From Micromonospora sp. DSM 45708 (GTDB lineage Bacteria > Actinomycetota > Actinomycetes > Mycobacteriales > Micromonosporaceae): a stretch of 64,000 bases of DNA. Each line of letters opens with the position of its first letter. The stretch's first letter is position 1. The stretch lies in NCBI RefSeq assembly GCF_039566955.1, contig NZ_CP154796.1:3162001-3226000 (forward strand). The letters run 5' to 3'. Both the position numbers and the translations under genes were made by a program. Shown here piece by piece: positions 8,101-20,167 of the stretch. Under the pieces are notes generated by a model. The model saw only the letters and a program-made list of their open reading frames with translations, was not told where the DNA came from and ran no database searches.

Positions 8101-10693
8101 CCGGTTCGGACAGCTCACGCCGGGCGGCCGGGACGAACGCGGCCGGCTCGGCGTCGGGCAGGCACTCGCGGGCCAGCGCGGTCAGCGCGGCGTCCGGGCC
8201 GAGGTCCAGGAAGGTGCCGGTCCCGGCGGCGGCGAGCGTGGCCACCGCCGACGAGAACCGCACCGTGTCCCGGACGTGCTCGACCCAGTAGCCGGGGTCG
8301 GTGGCCTGCGCGTCGGTGAGCGGCTCCCCGGTGCGGTCGGAGACCAGCGGCACACTCGGCGGCTGCCAGGTGAGTTTCTCGGCGACCACCCGGAACTCGG
8401 CCAGCATGTCGTCCATCCGGGCCGAGTGGAACGCGTGGCCGACCCGCAGCCGGCGGGTCCGGCGGCCCTGGGCGGCGAGCCGCTCGCCGGCGGCGAGCAC
8501 CGCGTCCTCGTCACCGGAGAGCACCACCGCTTCGGGGCCGTTCACCGCGGCCAACGCCACCCGCGCGTCGAGCAGCGGCGTCACCTCGGCGGCGGACGCG
8601 CGGACCGCGAGCATCGCGCCGCCGGCCGGCAGCGCCTGCATGAGCCGGGCCCGGGCGGCCACCAGCGTGGCCGCGTCCGGCAGCGACAGCACGCCGGCGA
8701 CGTGCGCGGCGGCCAACTCGCCGACGGAGTGGCCGAGCAGGTGCGCCGGGCGCAGGCCGACGCTGGTGACCAGCCGGTACGCGGCGACCTGGTAGGCGAA
8801 GAGCGCGGGCTGGGTCCACTCGGTGCGGTCCAGCAGCGCCGCCTCCGGGGTGTCCGGCGCGGCGAACGCCACCTCGCGCAGCGGGCGGCTCAGGTGCCTG
8901 TCGAGTTCGGCGGCCACCTCGTCGAACGCGGCGGCGAAGACCGGGAAGCGGCGGTGCAGGTCGGCGCCCATGCCGGGGCGCTGGCCGCCCTGCCCGGGGA
9001 AGAGGACGGCGAGCTTGCCGGCCGGCCGGGCCACGCCGCGGACCACGCCGGGGGCGGGCCGCTCCTCGGCGACCGCGCGCAGCCCGGCGCGCAGCGCCGC
9101 CGGGTCGTCGCCGGTGACCGCGGCCCGGTGCGGCAGCGCCGCCCGCGTGGTGAGCAGCGCGTACGCCACGTCGGCCGGGCGCAGGTCGGGGTGGGCGGCG
9201 AGGTGGTCCAACAGCCGGCGGGCCTGCCCGGCGAGCGCCGGCCCGGAACGCGCGGAGACCACCCACGGCACCGGCGGGGCGGGGTGTCCGGCCGGCGGGC
9301 CGGGTAGCTCCTCGACCTGTTCGATGACGGCGTGGGCGTTGGTGCCGCTGACGCCGAACGCGGAGACGCCGGCCCGGCGTGGGCGGCCGGTCGCCGGCCA
9401 GGGCCGGGCGTCGGTCAGCAGCTCCACCGCGCCGGCCGACCAGTCGACGTGCGGCGTGGGCCGGTCGACGTGCAGCGTGGCCGGGAGCCGGCCGTGCCGC
9501 ATGGCGAGCACCATCTTGATGATCCCGGCGACGCCGGCGGCGGCCTGGGTGTGGCCGATGTTCGACTTCACGGAGCCGAGCAGCAGCGGTTCGGCCCGGT
9601 CCTGGCCGTACGTGGCGAGCAGCGCCTGCGCCTCGATCGGGTCACCCAGCGTGGTGCCGGTGCCGTGCGCCTCCACCACGTCCACCTCGGCGGCGGTGAG
9701 CCCGGCGTTGGCCAGCGCGGCCCGGATGACCTTCCGCTGGGCGGGGCCGTTGGGCGCGGTGAGGCCGCTGCTGGCGCCGTCCTGGTTGACCGCGGTGCCG
9801 CGTACCACGGCGAGCACCGGGTGGCCGTGGCGGCGGGCGTCGGAGAGCCGTTCGACGAGCAGCATGCCGACGCCCTCGGACCAGCCGGTGCCGTCGGCGG
9901 CGGCGGCGAACGACTTGCACCGGCCGTCGGTGGACAGGCCGCGCTGCCGGGAGAACTCCACGAAGACGGTGGGGGTGGCCATCACGGACACGCCGCCGGC
10001 CAGCGCCAGCGTGCACTCCCCCAGCCGCAGCGCCTGGCAGGCCAGGTGCAGCGCGACGAGCGACGACGAGCAGGCGGTGTCCACGGTGACCGCCGGGCCC
10101 TCCAGGCCCAGCGCGTACGCGATCCGGCCGCTGGCCACCGCCGCCGCGCTGCCGGTGCCGAGGTAGCCCTCGACGCCGCCGCCGACGCCGGTGAGCAGCG
10201 CCGCGTAGTCGCCCTGGCTGCTGGTGGCCGCGTACACGCCGGTGGGCGCGCCGCGCAGCGCGGTGGGGTCGACGCCGGCGGACTCGAACGCCTCCCACGC
10301 GGTCTCCAGCAGCAGCCGCTGCTGCGGGTCCATGGCCAGGGCCTCACGCGGGCTGATGCCGAAGAACGCCGGGTCGAAGTCGCCGGCGTCGGGCAGGAAA
10401 CCGCCGTCGCGGACGTAGGACGTGCCCCGGCTGGCCGGGTCGGTGTCGTAGAGCGCGTCGAGGTCCCAGCCCCGGTCGGCGGGGAACGGCGCCATCGCGT
10501 CGCGGCCGGCGTCGACCAGCTCCCAGAGCTGCTCGGGCGAGCGCACCCCGCCGGGGAAGCGGCAGCTCATCCCGATGATCGCCACCGGTTCGGTGAGCCG
10601 GTCGGCGAGCTGCTGGTTCTGCTGCTTGAGTTTCTGGTTGTCCAGCAGCGACGCGCGCAGCGCGCCCACCACCTCGTCCAGCGAGACGCTCAT
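5102..10693 (-). CDS. Type I PKS F: final module KS-AT(malonyl)-KR(inactive)-ACP-TE
   Basis: This 1863-residue protein performs the last extension and releases the chain. Residues ~1-34 are an N-terminal docking helix ([19 protein letters not shown]). Then come KS (~36-465; DTACSSS at ~208, EAHGTGT at ~347, NIGH), AT (~560-870; GHSVGE ~654, HAFHS ~753: malonyl), a reductase region (~975-1470) that has lost its catalytic residues, ACP (GFDSL, Ser ~1531) and TE (~1640-1863; GHSGG ~1716, Asp in MDTYPP ~1745, His in GDHF ~1837). Because the KR is dead, the released acyl chain should carry a 3-keto group with no methyl at C2. The ATG at 10693 is preceded by AGGGAGG and follows the PKS E stop by 25 bases. 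The docking helix resembles the PikAIV N-terminus, unlike those of the other PKS proteins here. Confidence 0.95.
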   Translation of the reverse strand: MSVSLDEVVGALRASLLDNQKLKQQNQQLADRLTEPVAIIGMSCRFPGGVRSPEQLWELVDAGRDAMAPFPADRGWDLDALYDTDPASRGTSYVRDGGFLPDAGDFDPAFFGISPREALAMDPQQRLLLETAWEAFESAGVDPTALRGAPTGVYAATSSQGDYAALLTGVGGGVEGYLGTGSAAAVASGRIAYALGLEGPAVTVDTACSSSLVALHLACQALRLGECTLALAGGVSVMATPTVFVEFSRQRGLSTDGRCKSFAAAADGTGWSEGVGMLLVERLSDARRHGHPVLAVVRGTAVNQDGASSGLTAPNGPAQRKVIRAALANAGLTAAEVDVVEAHGTGTTLGDPIEAQALLATYGQDRAEPLLLGSVKSNIGHTQAAAGVAGIIKMVLAMRHGRLPATLHVDRPTPHVDWSAGAVELLTDARPWPATGRPRRAGVSAFGVSGTNAHAVIEQVEELPGPPAGHPAPPVPWVVSARSGPALAGQARRLLDHLAAHPDLRPADVAYALLTTRAALPHRAAVTGDDPAALRAGLRAVAEERPAPGVVRGVARPAGKLAVLFPGQGGQRPGMGADLHRRFPVFAAAFDEVAAELDRHLSRPLREVAFAAPDTPEAALLDRTEWTQPALFAYQVAAYRLVTSVGLRPAHLLGHSVGELAAAHVAGVLSLPDAATLVAARARLMQALPAGGAMLAVRASAAEVTPLLDARVALAAVNGPEAVVLSGDEDAVLAAGERLAAQGRRTRRLRVGHAFHSARMDDMLAEFRVVAEKLTWQPPSVPLVSDRTGEPLTDAQATDPGYWVEHVRDTVRFSSAVATLAAAGTGTFLDLGPDAALTALARECLPDAEPAAFVPAARRELSEPAGLLAALAAVDLRGAGVRWPALFAGTDATRVDLPTYAFQHERFWPDPIRLDLAPRPADPADGEFWSTAEGGDPAALADLLGLDDDAAGPLGDLLPALTGYRDRRRRAATLDGLRYRTGWTPVDPPTGAAPTGPCLVVGLPGGLLDAVTDAVRAEGLDPVPVPAPPGVDPVATLRDRLDTVTPVRVISLLPAVAAVHASADSGAPAAGPGRGTGAAGATATGGAHVLAGTVALVRALTDAGVTAPLWCVTRGAVAVDADDPAPDPAVASLWGLGRVLALEHPRLWGGLLDLPAEPAGPDAARLARVVAGNGVEDQLAIRAGGLRARRLERAPAGVDRPWRPDGAVLVHGDAPVRRPHLLRRLAEAGATHLLLAGPPAFTDDDPTGDDTGRTTVDGGGQTVGDVDLTTAHGLEVTTVAGPDALSAALARLAAAGTPVRTVLHVADAGGAGEPVAAADPDRLADTVGAHLAAVARLDAVCADHPVDQFLIFVSTAATWGSGGAAVTAATGAGLAALAARRRAAGRPATVLAWAPWHGEATDPEQLRRRGIRPLDPGVALDALDRAVAGGGDEVAVADVDWPAFVPAFTAVRPAPLLRGVPDAALPDAAGPATGGGSDPATALRDRLAAVPTGDRQRILLDLVRAQAATVLGHAGPGAVEEDRDFLELGFDSLTALELRDALRQETGAELSATLLFDHPTPVALAGHLLGAILGGQAADAPADAATPDGAGGLLGGLFRQPKARADAAGYAELLVKLAQFRPSFTGPEDLTRPAGVMRLADGPATPVVCCCTMSLLSGAHEYARVAAGLRGRRDVWALPNPGFGVGEELPADLDALLRVHVDTVLRTVGPGGFVLAGHSGGAMVANLLAAELERQGRAPAAVVLMDTYPPGSEVLGGWTSQLLDGMVERDSAYTPMDDHRATAWAGYLPLFLDWNPAPMAAPTLLVRAGEPLGEWTGEPGGWRSVWPYPHETRDAAGDHFTMVGERGPELGATVDGWLAERGL
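5105..5770 (-). other. Thioesterase domain of PKS F
   Basis: This is a type I TE of the alpha/beta-hydrolase fold with an intact triad: Ser in [12 protein letters not shown], Asp in [11 protein letters not shown] and His in AGDHFTMV. The lid region [19 protein letters not shown] lies between the Asp and the His. It catalyses release, presumably macrolactonisation on a distal hydroxyl. Ring size cannot be read from the sequence. Confidence 0.92.
6380..7770 (-). other. Decayed ketoreductase region of PKS F
   Basis: The structural half begins at YRTGWTPVD. In the catalytic half the NADPH loop (normally GGTGxLG) reads [10 protein letters not shown]. The active-site stretch reads [20 protein letters not shown]: the Tyr position is Thr, the Asn four residues later is Gly, and the usual Lys is His (VGAHLAAV). 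The preserved W in ATWGSGG and the following sequence resemble the KR of module E2, so this is a degenerated A-type KR. The beta-keto group should survive. Confidence 0.9.
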
Positions 10694-10718
10694 CGGGCCC
10701 TCCCTGCGGCCGGCCGGG

Positions 10719-13700
10719 TCACGAGTCGGATCCTTCGAGCGCCATCCGGACCAGTCCGGCGACGTCGAGGTCGTGGATCTCGGCCGCCGGCACGTCCGGG
10801 GCCGGGTCGGCGGCCGGCGCGGCGGTGTCGCGGCCGAGGCGCAGCAGCTCGTCGAGCAGTCCGGCCTGGCGCAGCCGGTCCAGCGGGATCGCCGCGAGCA
10901 CCCGCCGCACCGTCTCCTCGTCGGCGCCGCCGGCCGGCTCGTCGCCGCCGGGGAACAGCTCGTCGTCGAGGTACGCGGCCAGCCCGGCCGGGGTCGGGTA
11001 GTCGAACACCACGGTGGTGGGCAGTTCGCGCCCGGTCGCGGCGGTGAGCAGGTTGCGCAGCTCCACCGCGGTCAGCGAGTCGAACCCGAGGTCGAGGAAG
11101 CCCCGTTCCGGCTCGACCGCGTCGACCGAGGGGTGGCCGAGCACCTTCGCCGCGTCGGTGCGTACCAGGTCCAGCAGCGCGTCCCGGCGGTCGTCGGCGG
11201 TCAGCGCGCGCAGCTCGGCGAGCCGGTCCCGGCCGTCCGGCCCGGCCGCTGCGACCGGCTCGGCGGCAGCGGCGGCGAGCGCCCGCACGGCCGGCAGGTC
11301 GGCCAGCAGCGGGCTGGGCCGCAGCGCGGTGAACAGCGGGTGGAACGTGGCCCAGTCGACGTCGGCGACGGTGACGCAGGTGTCGCCGGCGGCGAGCGCG
11401 TGCCGCAGCCCGGCCATCGCCGGTTCGGGCGGCAGCACCCGCAGGCCGCGTCGGCGCAACTGCTCCGGCGCGTCGTCGTCGAACATGCCGGACTCGGTCC
11501 ACGGCCCCCAGGCCACCGACGTGGCCGGCAGCCCGCGGTCCCGTCGCCGCTCGGCGAGCGCGTCCAGTGCGGCGTTGCCGGCCGCGTACCCGCCCTGCCC
11601 GCCGCTGCCCCAGGTGGCGGCGATGGAGGAGAAGAGCACGAACGCGTCCAGCTCGACGCCGTCGAGCAGCTCGTCGAGCAGCTCCGCGCCGGCCAGTTTC
11701 GGCCCGATGACGTACGCCAGGTCCTCCAGCGTGGTCTCGGCCAGCGGCACCACCTCGCTGACGCCGGCGGCGTGCACCACCGCGCGCAGCGGTGGCCCGT
11801 CGGAGCGCAGGTCGGCGAGCAGCGCGGCCATGGCGGTCCGGTCGGCGGCGTCGGCGCGGGCGACGCGGCAGTCGACGCCGGACGCGGTCAGCTCGGCCAG
11901 CAGGTCCGTCGCACCCGGCGTGTCGACGCCACGCCGGCTGGTCAGCACGATCCGTTCGGCGCCGGCGTCGGCCGCCCAGCGGGCCACGTGCCCGCCGAGC
12001 GCGCCGGTGCCGCCGGTGATCAGGACCGTGCCGCGCGGCTGCCACGGCGGGCGTTCACCGTCGGTGGCGGCGGGGGCGAGCCGCCGGGCGTACGTCCCGT
12101 CGCCGCGTACCGCGAGCTGGTCCTCCGTGGTGGTGGTCAGCAGCGCGGCGAGTCGGCGGACGGTGTCGTCGTCCACGGTGGCGGGCAGGTCGACCAGGCC
12201 GGCCCAGCGGGCGGGCTGTTCCAGCGCGGCGACGCGGCCGAGGCCCCACAGCGCCGCCTGCCGGGGACTGGGCGGGGCGTCGCCGACGCCGACCGCGCCG
12301 CGGGTGGCGCACCAGAGCCGGGCCGGCGCGTCCAGGTCGGTGAGTGTCTGGAGCAGTCCGACGGTGGCGGCCAGGCCGCGCGGCAGGGTCGGGTGCTCGG
12401 CGTGCGGCGTCTCGTCCAGTCCGAGCAGGGACAGGATGCGGGCCGGCCCGTCGGCGGTGGCGGCGGCGACCAGGTCGGTCAGCCGGGTGGCCAGTTCGTC
12501 GGCGTCGGCGGTGGTGTCCACCGGCGCGGTGGTGGCCGCCGGGCCGAGCGCGCCGGCCAGCGCGACCAGGCCCGGTTCGGCGGCCCGGTCGGCGGGCAGC
12601 AGCACCAGCCAGCGGCCCGGACCGTCCGGCGCGGGCGCGGTGGTGGCGTCGACCGGTTCCCAGTGCACCCGGTAGCGGCTGCCGTCCACCACTGACCGTT
12701 CCCGGCCGCGTCGCCGCCACGCCGACAGGGCCGGCAGCACCGCGTCGAACGGCTGGTCCGGGGCCACGTCCAGCTCGGTGAGCAGGCCGTCCAGGTCCTC
12801 CGCCTCGACGGCCGCCCAGAAGCGGCGTTCCACGGCGGTGTCCTCGGCGGGCGGCGCGGTCAGCCAGGCCGGCGGCTGCGGCCAGTAGCGCTGCCTGTCG
12901 AACACGTGGGTGGGCAGGTCGGCCGGTTGCGGGTCGGCGTCGGCGTAGAGCGCGGGCCAGTCCACGCCCACGCCGTGCACGTGCAGCGCGGCGACCGCGC
13001 GCAGCAGGGTGAGCGGTTCCGGCCGGTCCCGGCGCAGCGTGGGCAGCACCGGCGGGACCGGCCCGTGGGCGGCCAGCACGCCCTGGGCCGGCGCGGTGAG
13101 CACCGCGTCCGGGCCGACCTCGAGGTACGCGGTGCAGCCGTGCTCGCGCAGCGCGGTGAGCGCGTCGGCGAAGCGGACGGTGTCGCGGGCGTGCCGGGCC
13201 CAGTAGCCGGGCGCGCCGATGGTCGCCGCGTCGACCGGCGCGCCGGTGACGGTGGAGATCAGCGGCACGGTCGGCGGGTGGTGCGGCAGCCGGGCGGCGA
13301 GCGCGGCCAACTCGTCGAGCACCGGTTCCATCAGCGGGCTGTGGAACGCGTGGCTGACGGTGAGCCGTCGGGTGCGTACTCCCCGGGCGGTCCAGTCGGC
13401 GGCGGCCCGGTCGACGGCGTCGGCGGGGCCGGCGACCACGACGGCGGCGGGGCCGTTGACCGCGGCGACGGCGAGCCCGTCGGTAAGCGTGGCGCGGACG
13501 TCGTCCTCGCTCGCGGCGACCGCGAGCATGGCGCCGCCGGTGGGCAGCGCCTGCATGAGCCGGCCCCGGGTGGCGACCAGTTCGGCGGCGTCGGCCAGGG
13601 TGAGCACGCCGGCGGCGTGGGCGGCGGCGAACTCGCCGATGGAGTGCCCGGCCACCGCGTCCGGGCGCAGGCCCCACGCGGTGAGCAGCCGGAACAGCGC

Positions 13701-16700
13701 CACCTCGACGGCGAACAGCGCCGGCTGGGTGAACTCGGTGCGGTCCAGCAGCGCCGCGGTGTCGGTGCCGGGGTCGGCGTCGAGCAGCGGGCGCAACGGC
13801 CGGGACAGGTGCGGGTCGAGCGCGGCGCACGCCTCGGTCAGCGCGGCGGCGAACACCGGGTACGCGGCGGCCAGCTCGCGGCCCATGCCGGGGCGTTGCG
13901 CGCCCTGCCCGGAGAACAGGTAGGCCACCCGGGGCCGGCCGGTCACCGCGCCGGTGACCAGCGCGGGCGAGTCGTCGCCGGTGGCGAGCGCGCGGAGCCC
14001 GGCGCGCAGCGCCCGCCGGTCGGTGGCGAGCACGACCGCGCGGTGGTCCAGCGCGGCCCGGGACACCGCCGAGGACCAGCCGACGTCGACAAGCGGGGGC
14101 GCGGTCGGACCGGCGAGCCGGTCGGCCCACGGCGTGGCCTGGGCGGCCAGCGATCCGGCGGTACGGGCGGACAGCAGCACCGGCACCACCGGCGGCTCCG
14201 CCGGTTCCCCGGTCGGCACCGGCGGCTCGGGGGCCTGCTCCAGGATGGTGTGGGCGTTGGTGCCGCTGATCCCGAACGAGGAGACGGCGGCGCGGCGCGG
14301 CCGGCCGGTCAGCGGCCAGGGCCGCCCCTCGGTCAGCAGGTCCACCGAGCCGGTCGTCCAGTCCACCTGGTCGCTGGGCGCGTCGACGTGCAGGGTCGGC
14401 GGCAGGTAGCCGTGGCGCAGCGCGAGGATCATCTTGATCACGCCGGCGACGCCGGCGGCGGCCTGGGTGTGGCCGATGTTCGACTTGATCGAGCCGAGCA
14501 GCAGCGGCCGGTCCGCCGGCCGGCCCTGCCCGTACGTGGCGAGCAGCGCCTGCGCCTCGATCGGGTCGCCGAGCCGGGTGCCGGTGCCGTGCGCCTCGAC
14601 CGCGTCCACGTCGCCGGCGTCGAGCCGGGCGTTGGCCAGCGCCGCGCGGATGACCCGCTGCTGGGCCGGCCCGTTCGGGGCGGTGAGCCCGTTGGACGCG
14701 CCGTCCTGGTTGACCGCGCTGCCCCGGACCACGGCGAGCACCGGGTGGCCGTTGCGGCGGGCGTCGGAGAGCCGCTCGACGAGCAGCACGCCGACGCCCT
14801 CCCCCCAGCTCGTGCCGTCGGCGCCGGCCGCGAACGCCTTGACCCGGCTGTCCGGGGACAGTCCGCGTTGCCGGCTGAAGCCGACGAACACGCCGGGGGT
14901 GGACATCACGGTGACGCCGGCGACCAGCGCCAGGGAACACTCGGCGGCGCGCAGCGCCTGGCCGGCCCAGTGCAGCGCGACCAGCGACGAGGAGCAGGCG
15001 GTGTCGACGGACACGGCCGGCCCTTCCAGTCCGAGCGTGTACGACACCCGCCCGGAGAGCACGCTGCCGGCGTTGCCGGTCATCAGGTGCCCCTCGGCGC
15101 CCTCGGCGGTGAGCATGAGGTTGCGGTAGTCCTGGTAGTTGGTGCCGACGAAGACGCCGGTGGGGGTGCCGCGCAGCGTCCGCGGGTCGATGCCGGCGCG
15201 TTCGATCGCCTCCCACGAGGTCTCCAGCAGCAGCCGCTGCTGCGGGTCCATGGCGAGCGCCTCGCGGGGGCTGATGCCGAAGAAGCCGGGGTCGAAGTCG
15301 GCGACGTCGGGCAGGAAGCCGCCCTGGCGGGCGTAGCTGGTGCCCTCGACGGCGGGGTCGGTGTCGAAGAGCCGGTCGAGGTCCCAGCCCCGGTCGGTGG
15401 GGAAGTCACCGATGGCGTCGCCGCCGGCGGCGAGCAGTTGCCACAGCCGTTCCGGGTCGTCCGCGCCGCCGGGGAAGCGGCAGCTCATCGCCACCACGGC
15501 CAGCGGCTCGTCGGGGGTGGCCACGGCGGCCGGCCCGTCGACCGGCGTGCCGGCGCCGGTGAGCAGCTCGTCGAGGTGCCCGGCGAGCACCGCCGGGTTC
15601 GGGTAGTCGAACGCGAGCGTGGCGGGCAGCCGCAGCTCGGTGGCGGTGGCGAGCAGGTTGCGCAGGTCCACCGCGGTCAGCGAGTCGAGGCCGAGGTCGC
15701 GGAACGGGCGGGTGACGGGCACGTCGGCGGCGGCGCCGTAGCCGAGCGCGGTGGCGGCGCACTGGCGGACCAGGTCGCGCAGCGTCTCGGTGCGTTCGGC
15801 GGCGGTGCGGCCGGCGAGCTGCCGGGCCAGCGCCGAGCCGGGCTGGTCGGCCGGTTCGGGCGCGGTCGGCGTCTCCGGGGGGCGCAGCGCGTCCCGGACC
15901 TCGGGCAGGTCGCCGAGCAGCGGGCTGGGCCGGACCAGCGCGAACGCGGGCGCGAAGCGGCCCCAGTCGACGTCGGCGACGACCACTGTGGGTTCGTCGC
16001 GGCCCAGCGCCCTTGCCAGGGCCGCGACGGCGAGGTCCGGGTCCATGGCGACCATGCCGCCGCGGCGCAGCCGCTGCTGGGCGCGTTCGTTGTCGGCGGG
16101 CAGGCCGGCGCCGGCCCAGGCGCCCCAGGCCACGGAGAGCGCCGGCAGCCCGTCGGCGCGACGTCGGTGGGCGAGCGCGTCGAGGTGGGCGTTCGCCGCG
16201 CCGTACGCGCCCTGGCCGGCGTTGCCGGTGGTGCCGGCGACGGAGGAGAAGAGCACGAACGCGTCCAACTCGTGGTCGCGGGTGAGCGCGTCGAGGTGGT
16301 CGGCGGCGGCGCTCTTGGGCGCGGCGACGGTGTGCAGGCGGGCGGGGGTGACGGTGTCCACGATGCCGTCGTCGAGCACGGCGGCGGTGTGCAGCACGGC
16401 CCGCAGCGGCGCGTCGTCGGGCAGGTCGGCGAGCAGCGCGGCGAGCTGGTCGCGGTCGGTGACGTCGCAGCGGGCCACGGTGACGCGTACCCCGAGGTCG
16501 GTCAGCTCGGCGGCGAGGTCGCCGGCGCCGGGGGCGTCGGGGCCGCGACGGCTGGCCAGTAGCACGTGCGCGGCGCCGGCGCGGGCGGCCCAGCGGGCCA
16601 GGTGCCCGCCGAGGCCGCCGGTGCCGCCGGTGATCAGCACGGTGTCGCGCAGTCGGATCGTGTCGTCGGCGAGGTCGGTGGTCCGGGTGAGTCGGCGGGC

Positions 16701-19700
16701 GTGGGCGCCGGTGTCCCGGACGGCGATCTGGTCCTCGACGCCGTCGGCGCCGAGCACCGCGCCGAGGAGCGCGGCGGTGGTGGCGTCGAGCCGGTCGGGC
16801 AGGTCGACCAGGCCGCGCCAGCGGGCCGGGTGTTCCAGCGCGACGGCCCGGCCGAGGCCCCAGACGGCGGCGGCGGCCGGCTCGGGGGCGGGATCGGTGT
16901 CGCCGGTGGTGACGGCGCGGCGGGTGGCGCACCAGAGCGGCGCCTCGACGCCGAGCGCGCCGAGCGCCTGGACCAGGTGGGCGGTGCCGGCGACACCGAG
17001 CGTGGTGGCCGGGTGCTCGGGGTGGGCTCGCCCGTCGAGCCCGAGCAGGGAGAGCACGGCGGCGGGTCCGTCGGCGGGCAGCGCGGCGCGCAGCCGGTCG
17101 GCGAGCGCGGCCGGGTCGTCGGCCGGGTCGACCGGCACGGGTACGGCGTCGGCGCCGACGTTGCCGAGCGCGCCGAGCACGCCGGTGACGAGCGGATCGT
17201 CGGCCAGGTCGGCGGGCACGGGGACCAGCCAGGCGCCGGTGAGCCGGGTCAGCGGCAGGTCGGGCAGCGGGGTCCAGGTGACCCGGTAGTGCCAGCGGTC
17301 GGGGTCGGGTTCGCCGTCGCGCTCGGTGACGAAGCGCGGCGGGGCGGGCCAGTACCGCTGGTGGTCGAACGCGTAGGTGGGCAGCGCGACGGTGTCCGTC
17401 CCGGCCAGCACGCGGGTGAGGTCGACCGGCAGGCCGATGCTGTACGCGGTGGCCAGGTTGGTCAGCAGCCGGGTCGGGTCGTCCTCGCCCCGCCGCAGCG
17501 TGGACAGCGTGTGCCCGGCCGTGCCGAGGTCGTCCAGGATCGCCGTCACCGGCATGGTCAGCACCGGGTGCGGCGAGATCTCCACGAACGTCGTGTGTCC
17601 CGCCTCGACGGCGGCGCGCACCGCCGTGTCGAACCGGACGGTCTGCCGCAGGTTGTCGTACCAGTAGTCGGCCGTCATCGTCGCCGGGTCCACCCAGTCC
17701 CCGGTCAACGTCGACACCAGCCGGGTGTGACCCGCCTGCGGCGTCACGCCGGCCAGGTCGGTACGCAGTTGCTGCGCCACCTCCTCCACGGCCGCCGAGT
17801 GGGAGGCGTAGTCCACCGGGATCAGCCGGGCACGCACACCCTCGGCCTGACAGGCGTCCACCAGGTCCGCGACCGCCTGCGGCGGGCCGGAAACCACCAC
17901 TGTCGACGGGCCGTTGACCGCCGCGATTCCCACCCCCGCGAAGCGTGATCCGTTCGCGGTCGACCCCGCGCCGACGGACGCCGTCGCGCTTCCCGCCAGC
18001 CGTGCGGTGACGTCGTCGGCCGACAGGTCGACCGACGCCATCGTGCCGGTGCCGCGCAGCACCGACAGCGCCCGCGACCGCAGGGCCACCGTCTTCGCGG
18101 CGTCGTCCAGGGACAGGATCCCCGCCACGCAGGCCGCGCCGATCTCCCCCTGCGAGTGACCGACCACCGCCTGCGGGCTCACCCCCACGTGCCGCCACAC
18201 CGCGGCCAGCGCGACGCCGACGGCCCACAGGACCGGCTGCACCACCTCGACGCGGTCCAGCCACGACTCGTCGTCCCCGGTCAGCACCGACACCAGGTCC
18301 ACGTCCAGATACGGCGTCAACGCCGTCTGGCACTCGGCCAGCGCGGCGTCGAACGGCGCGCACCGGCCCACCAGACCCGCCGCCATCCGCGCCGACTGCG
18401 CGCCCTGACCCGGGAACACGAACACCGGACCGGCGGGCCGCTCCGCCGTGCCGGTCACGACCGCCGCCGACGGCGTGCCGGCCGCGACCGCGTCCAGACC
18501 GGACAGCAGTTCCTCGGCCGACGACCCGAGCACCACCGCCCGCTTGTCGAACGCGGACCGGGTGGTGGCCAGCGACCAGGCCACCGTGGCCGGGTCGGCC
18601 GGGTGCGCGCGCAGGTGCGCGGCCAGCCGCGTGGCCTGCCCGGCGAGCCCGCCCCGGGTACGGGCGGACACCGGCCAGGCGGTGACGGCGGCGGCGAGCA
18701 GCCCCGGGGCGGGGACGGCGCCGGTCGGCGCGGGTGCCTCCGGCGCCTGTTCCACGATGACGTGCGCGTTGGTGCCGGAGATGCCGAACGAGGAGACCGC
18801 CGCCCGGCGGGGACGGCCGCGCTCCGGCCACGGCCGCGCCGACGTCACCAGTTCCAGCGCGCCGGACGACCAGTCGATGTGCGGGGACGGCTCGTCGACG
18901 TGCAGCGTCGCCGGCACCAGTCCGTGCCGGATGGCCAGCACCACCTTGATCACCCCGGCCACCCCGGCGGCGGCCTGGGCGTGCCCGATGTTCGACTTCA
19001 CCGAGCCGAGCAGCGCCGGCCCGGCGTCGCCACGGTCCTGCCCGTACGTGGCCAGCAGCGCCTGCGCCTCGATCGGGTCGCCCAGGTTGGTGCCGGTGCC
19101 GTGCGCCTCGATGAGGTCCACGTCGGCGGTGGCCAGTCGGGCCGCGGTGAGCGCCTGGCTGATCACCCGCTGCTGGGCGGGCCCGTTCGGGGCGGTGAGC
19201 CCGTTCGACGCGCCGTCCTGGTTGACCGCGCTGCCGCGCAGCAAGGCGAGCACCGGGTGCCCGTTGCGGCGCGCGTCGGAGAGGCGCTCCACCAGCAGCC
19301 AGCCGACGCCCTCGGAGAACCCGGCGCCGTCGGCGGCGGCGGCGAAGGAGCGGCACCGCCCGTCCGGGGAGAGCGCGCGCTGCCGGCTCGACCCGATGTA
19401 GAGGCCGGGGGTGGCCATCACGGTGACGCCGCCGGCGAGCGCCAGTTCGCACTCCCCCGCCCGCAGCGCCTGGGCGGCCAGGTGCAGCGCGACCAGCGAC
19501 GAGGAGCAGGCGGTGTCGATGGAGACGGCCGGGCCTTCCAGGCCGAGCGTGTACGACACCCGACCGGAGGCGACCGCCGCCGCCCCACCGGTCATCGAGT
19601 GGCCCTCGTCGCCGTCGGGCGACATCATCAGCAGCGTGCCGTAGTCCTGCCCGTTGGTGCCGACGAACACCCCGGTGCGGCTGCCGCGCAGCGCGGCGGG

Positions 19701-20123
19701 GTCGATGCCGGCGGACTCGACGGTCTCCCAGGCGGTCTCCAGCAGCAGCCGCTGCTGGGGGTCCATGGTGAGCGCCTCGCGGGGCGAGATGCCGAAGAAC
19801 GCGGCGTCGAAGTCCCCGGCCCCGTCGAGGAAGCCGCCCTCGCGGGCGTACGAGGTGCCGGGGTGGTCGGGGTCGGGATGGTAGAGCCGGTCGAGGTCCC
19901 AGCCCCGGTCGTCGGGGAACGGGGCGACCGCGTCCCGGCCCTCGGTCAGCAACTCCCACAGGTCCTGCGGGTCGCGTACGCCGCCGGGCAGCCGGCAGCT
20001 CATCGCGACGATCGCCACCGGCTCCAGTTCCTGGGACTGGGCCTCGCTGAGCCGGCGGCGGGTGTCGTGCAGGTCCGCCATGACCCGCTTGAGGTAGTCG
20101 CGGAGCTTGTCTTCATTGGCCAT
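10719..20123 (-). CDS. Type I PKS E: two modules, KS-AT-KR-ACP x2
   Basis: The protein has 3134 residues and two extension modules. It begins [20 protein letters not shown], the class-1 docking coiled coil shared by PKS A-E. Module E1 (residues ~33-1525) uses methylmalonyl-CoA with a B1-type KR. Module E2 (~1538-3055) uses malonyl-CoA with an A1-type KR. The C-terminus (~3060-3134) has a [16 protein letters not shown] helix and ends [16 protein letters not shown], the PikAIII-like docking form expected to pair with PKS F. The frame stays open upstream to 22043, but that part is antisense to PKS D and looks like low-complexity shadow. The ATG at 20123 has GAGGAAG nine bases upstream and follows the PKS D stop by 44 bases. 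E2 reduces C5 and E1 reduces C7 of the predicted product. Confidence 0.95.
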   Translation of the reverse strand: MANEDKLRDYLKRVMADLHDTRRRLSEAQSQELEPVAIVAMSCRLPGGVRDPQDLWELLTEGRDAVAPFPDDRGWDLDRLYHPDPDHPGTSYAREGGFLDGAGDFDAAFFGISPREALTMDPQQRLLLETAWETVESAGIDPAALRGSRTGVFVGTNGQDYGTLLMMSPDGDEGHSMTGGAAAVASGRVSYTLGLEGPAVSIDTACSSSLVALHLAAQALRAGECELALAGGVTVMATPGLYIGSSRQRALSPDGRCRSFAAAADGAGFSEGVGWLLVERLSDARRNGHPVLALLRGSAVNQDGASNGLTAPNGPAQQRVISQALTAARLATADVDLIEAHGTGTNLGDPIEAQALLATYGQDRGDAGPALLGSVKSNIGHAQAAAGVAGVIKVVLAIRHGLVPATLHVDEPSPHIDWSSGALELVTSARPWPERGRPRRAAVSSFGISGTNAHVIVEQAPEAPAPTGAVPAPGLLAAAVTAWPVSARTRGGLAGQATRLAAHLRAHPADPATVAWSLATTRSAFDKRAVVLGSSAEELLSGLDAVAAGTPSAAVVTGTAERPAGPVFVFPGQGAQSARMAAGLVGRCAPFDAALAECQTALTPYLDVDLVSVLTGDDESWLDRVEVVQPVLWAVGVALAAVWRHVGVSPQAVVGHSQGEIGAACVAGILSLDDAAKTVALRSRALSVLRGTGTMASVDLSADDVTARLAGSATASVGAGSTANGSRFAGVGIAAVNGPSTVVVSGPPQAVADLVDACQAEGVRARLIPVDYASHSAAVEEVAQQLRTDLAGVTPQAGHTRLVSTLTGDWVDPATMTADYWYDNLRQTVRFDTAVRAAVEAGHTTFVEISPHPVLTMPVTAILDDLGTAGHTLSTLRRGEDDPTRLLTNLATAYSIGLPVDLTRVLAGTDTVALPTYAFDHQRYWPAPPRFVTERDGEPDPDRWHYRVTWTPLPDLPLTRLTGAWLVPVPADLADDPLVTGVLGALGNVGADAVPVPVDPADDPAALADRLRAALPADGPAAVLSLLGLDGRAHPEHPATTLGVAGTAHLVQALGALGVEAPLWCATRRAVTTGDTDPAPEPAAAAVWGLGRAVALEHPARWRGLVDLPDRLDATTAALLGAVLGADGVEDQIAVRDTGAHARRLTRTTDLADDTIRLRDTVLITGGTGGLGGHLARWAARAGAAHVLLASRRGPDAPGAGDLAAELTDLGVRVTVARCDVTDRDQLAALLADLPDDAPLRAVLHTAAVLDDGIVDTVTPARLHTVAAPKSAAADHLDALTRDHELDAFVLFSSVAGTTGNAGQGAYGAANAHLDALAHRRRADGLPALSVAWGAWAGAGLPADNERAQQRLRRGGMVAMDPDLAVAALARALGRDEPTVVVADVDWGRFAPAFALVRPSPLLGDLPEVRDALRPPETPTAPEPADQPGSALARQLAGRTAAERTETLRDLVRQCAATALGYGAAADVPVTRPFRDLGLDSLTAVDLRNLLATATELRLPATLAFDYPNPAVLAGHLDELLTGAGTPVDGPAAVATPDEPLAVVAMSCRFPGGADDPERLWQLLAAGGDAIGDFPTDRGWDLDRLFDTDPAVEGTSYARQGGFLPDVADFDPGFFGISPREALAMDPQQRLLLETSWEAIERAGIDPRTLRGTPTGVFVGTNYQDYRNLMLTAEGAEGHLMTGNAGSVLSGRVSYTLGLEGPAVSVDTACSSSLVALHWAGQALRAAECSLALVAGVTVMSTPGVFVGFSRQRGLSPDSRVKAFAAGADGTSWGEGVGVLLVERLSDARRNGHPVLAVVRGSAVNQDGASNGLTAPNGPAQQRVIRAALANARLDAGDVDAVEAHGTGTRLGDPIEAQALLATYGQGRPADRPLLLGSIKSNIGHTQAAAGVAGVIKMILALRHGYLPPTLHVDAPSDQVDWTTGSVDLLTEGRPWPLTGRPRRAAVSSFGISGTNAHTILEQAPEPPVPTGEPAEPPVVPVLLSARTAGSLAAQATPWADRLAGPTAPPLVDVGWSSAVSRAALDHRAVVLATDRRALRAGLRALATGDDSPALVTGAVTGRPRVAYLFSGQGAQRPGMGRELAAAYPVFAAALTEACAALDPHLSRPLRPLLDADPGTDTAALLDRTEFTQPALFAVEVALFRLLTAWGLRPDAVAGHSIGEFAAAHAAGVLTLADAAELVATRGRLMQALPTGGAMLAVAASEDDVRATLTDGLAVAAVNGPAAVVVAGPADAVDRAAADWTARGVRTRRLTVSHAFHSPLMEPVLDELAALAARLPHHPPTVPLISTVTGAPVDAATIGAPGYWARHARDTVRFADALTALREHGCTAYLEVGPDAVLTAPAQGVLAAHGPVPPVLPTLRRDRPEPLTLLRAVAALHVHGVGVDWPALYADADPQPADLPTHVFDRQRYWPQPPAWLTAPPAEDTAVERRFWAAVEAEDLDGLLTELDVAPDQPFDAVLPALSAWRRRGRERSVVDGSRYRVHWEPVDATTAPAPDGPGRWLVLLPADRAAEPGLVALAGALGPAATTAPVDTTADADELATRLTDLVAAATADGPARILSLLGLDETPHAEHPTLPRGLAATVGLLQTLTDLDAPARLWCATRGAVGVGDAPPSPRQAALWGLGRVAALEQPARWAGLVDLPATVDDDTVRRLAALLTTTTEDQLAVRGDGTYARRLAPAATDGERPPWQPRGTVLITGGTGALGGHVARWAADAGAERIVLTSRRGVDTPGATDLLAELTASGVDCRVARADAADRTAMAALLADLRSDGPPLRAVVHAAGVSEVVPLAETTLEDLAYVIGPKLAGAELLDELLDGVELDAFVLFSSIAATWGSGGQGGYAAGNAALDALAERRRDRGLPATSVAWGPWTESGMFDDDAPEQLRRRGLRVLPPEPAMAGLRHALAAGDTCVTVADVDWATFHPLFTALRPSPLLADLPAVRALAAAAAEPVAAAGPDGRDRLAELRALTADDRRDALLDLVRTDAAKVLGHPSVDAVEPERGFLDLGFDSLTAVELRNLLTAATGRELPTTVVFDYPTPAGLAAYLDDELFPGGDEPAGGADEETVRRVLAAIPLDRLRQAGLLDELLRLGRDTAAPAADPAPDVPAAEIHDLDVAGLVRMALEGSDS
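10960..15509 (-). other. Module E2: KS-AT(malonyl)-KR(A1)-ACP
   Basis: KS has DTACSSS (~residue 1708), EAHGTGT and NIGH. AT has [18 protein letters not shown] (~2160) and HAFHS (~2257), so malonyl. KR has GGTGALG (~2702) and [16 protein letters not shown]: no LDD, Trp eight before the Tyr, no His three before it, the A1 fingerprint. ACP is GFDSL (~3013). Expected output is a CH2 alpha carbon and an L-type hydroxyl at C5. Confidence 0.88.
15540..20024 (-). other. Module E1: KS-AT(methylmalonyl)-KR(B1)-ACP
   Basis: KS has DTACSSS (~203). AT has [18 protein letters not shown] (~654) and YASHS (~773), so methylmalonyl; a 10-15 residue insertion rich in Ser/Gly/Ala precedes [13 protein letters not shown] relative to modules C2 and D. 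KR has GGTGGLG (~1166), LDD, and [16 protein letters not shown] with Ala two after the Tyr, so B1. ACP is GLDSL (~1478) rather than GFDSL. No DH is present. Confidence 0.88.
17360..18430 (-). repeat. Methylmalonyl AT block, copy in module E1
   Basis: This segment, covering most of the AT and its C-terminal linker, is close in DNA sequence to 22405-23410, 28075-29090 and 38350-39395. On the coding strand it favours G- and T-ending codons (GTG, GGT, TTG), unlike the C-ending codons of the flanking KS and KR. Of the four copies this one looks the most divergent. Confidence 0.7.
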
Positions 20124-20132
20124 CGGGTGCCG

Positions 20133-20139
20133 CTTCCTC
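20133..20139 (-). promoter_or_regulatory. Ribosome binding site fixing the PKS E start
   Basis: The coding strand reads GAGGAAG nine bases before the ATG at 20123. Together with the conserved docking-domain N-terminus, this rules out the long upstream extension of the open frame. Confidence 0.75.
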
Positions 20140-20167
20140 GCAGGGGACGGGAGTGAGCCGGTGCGGG

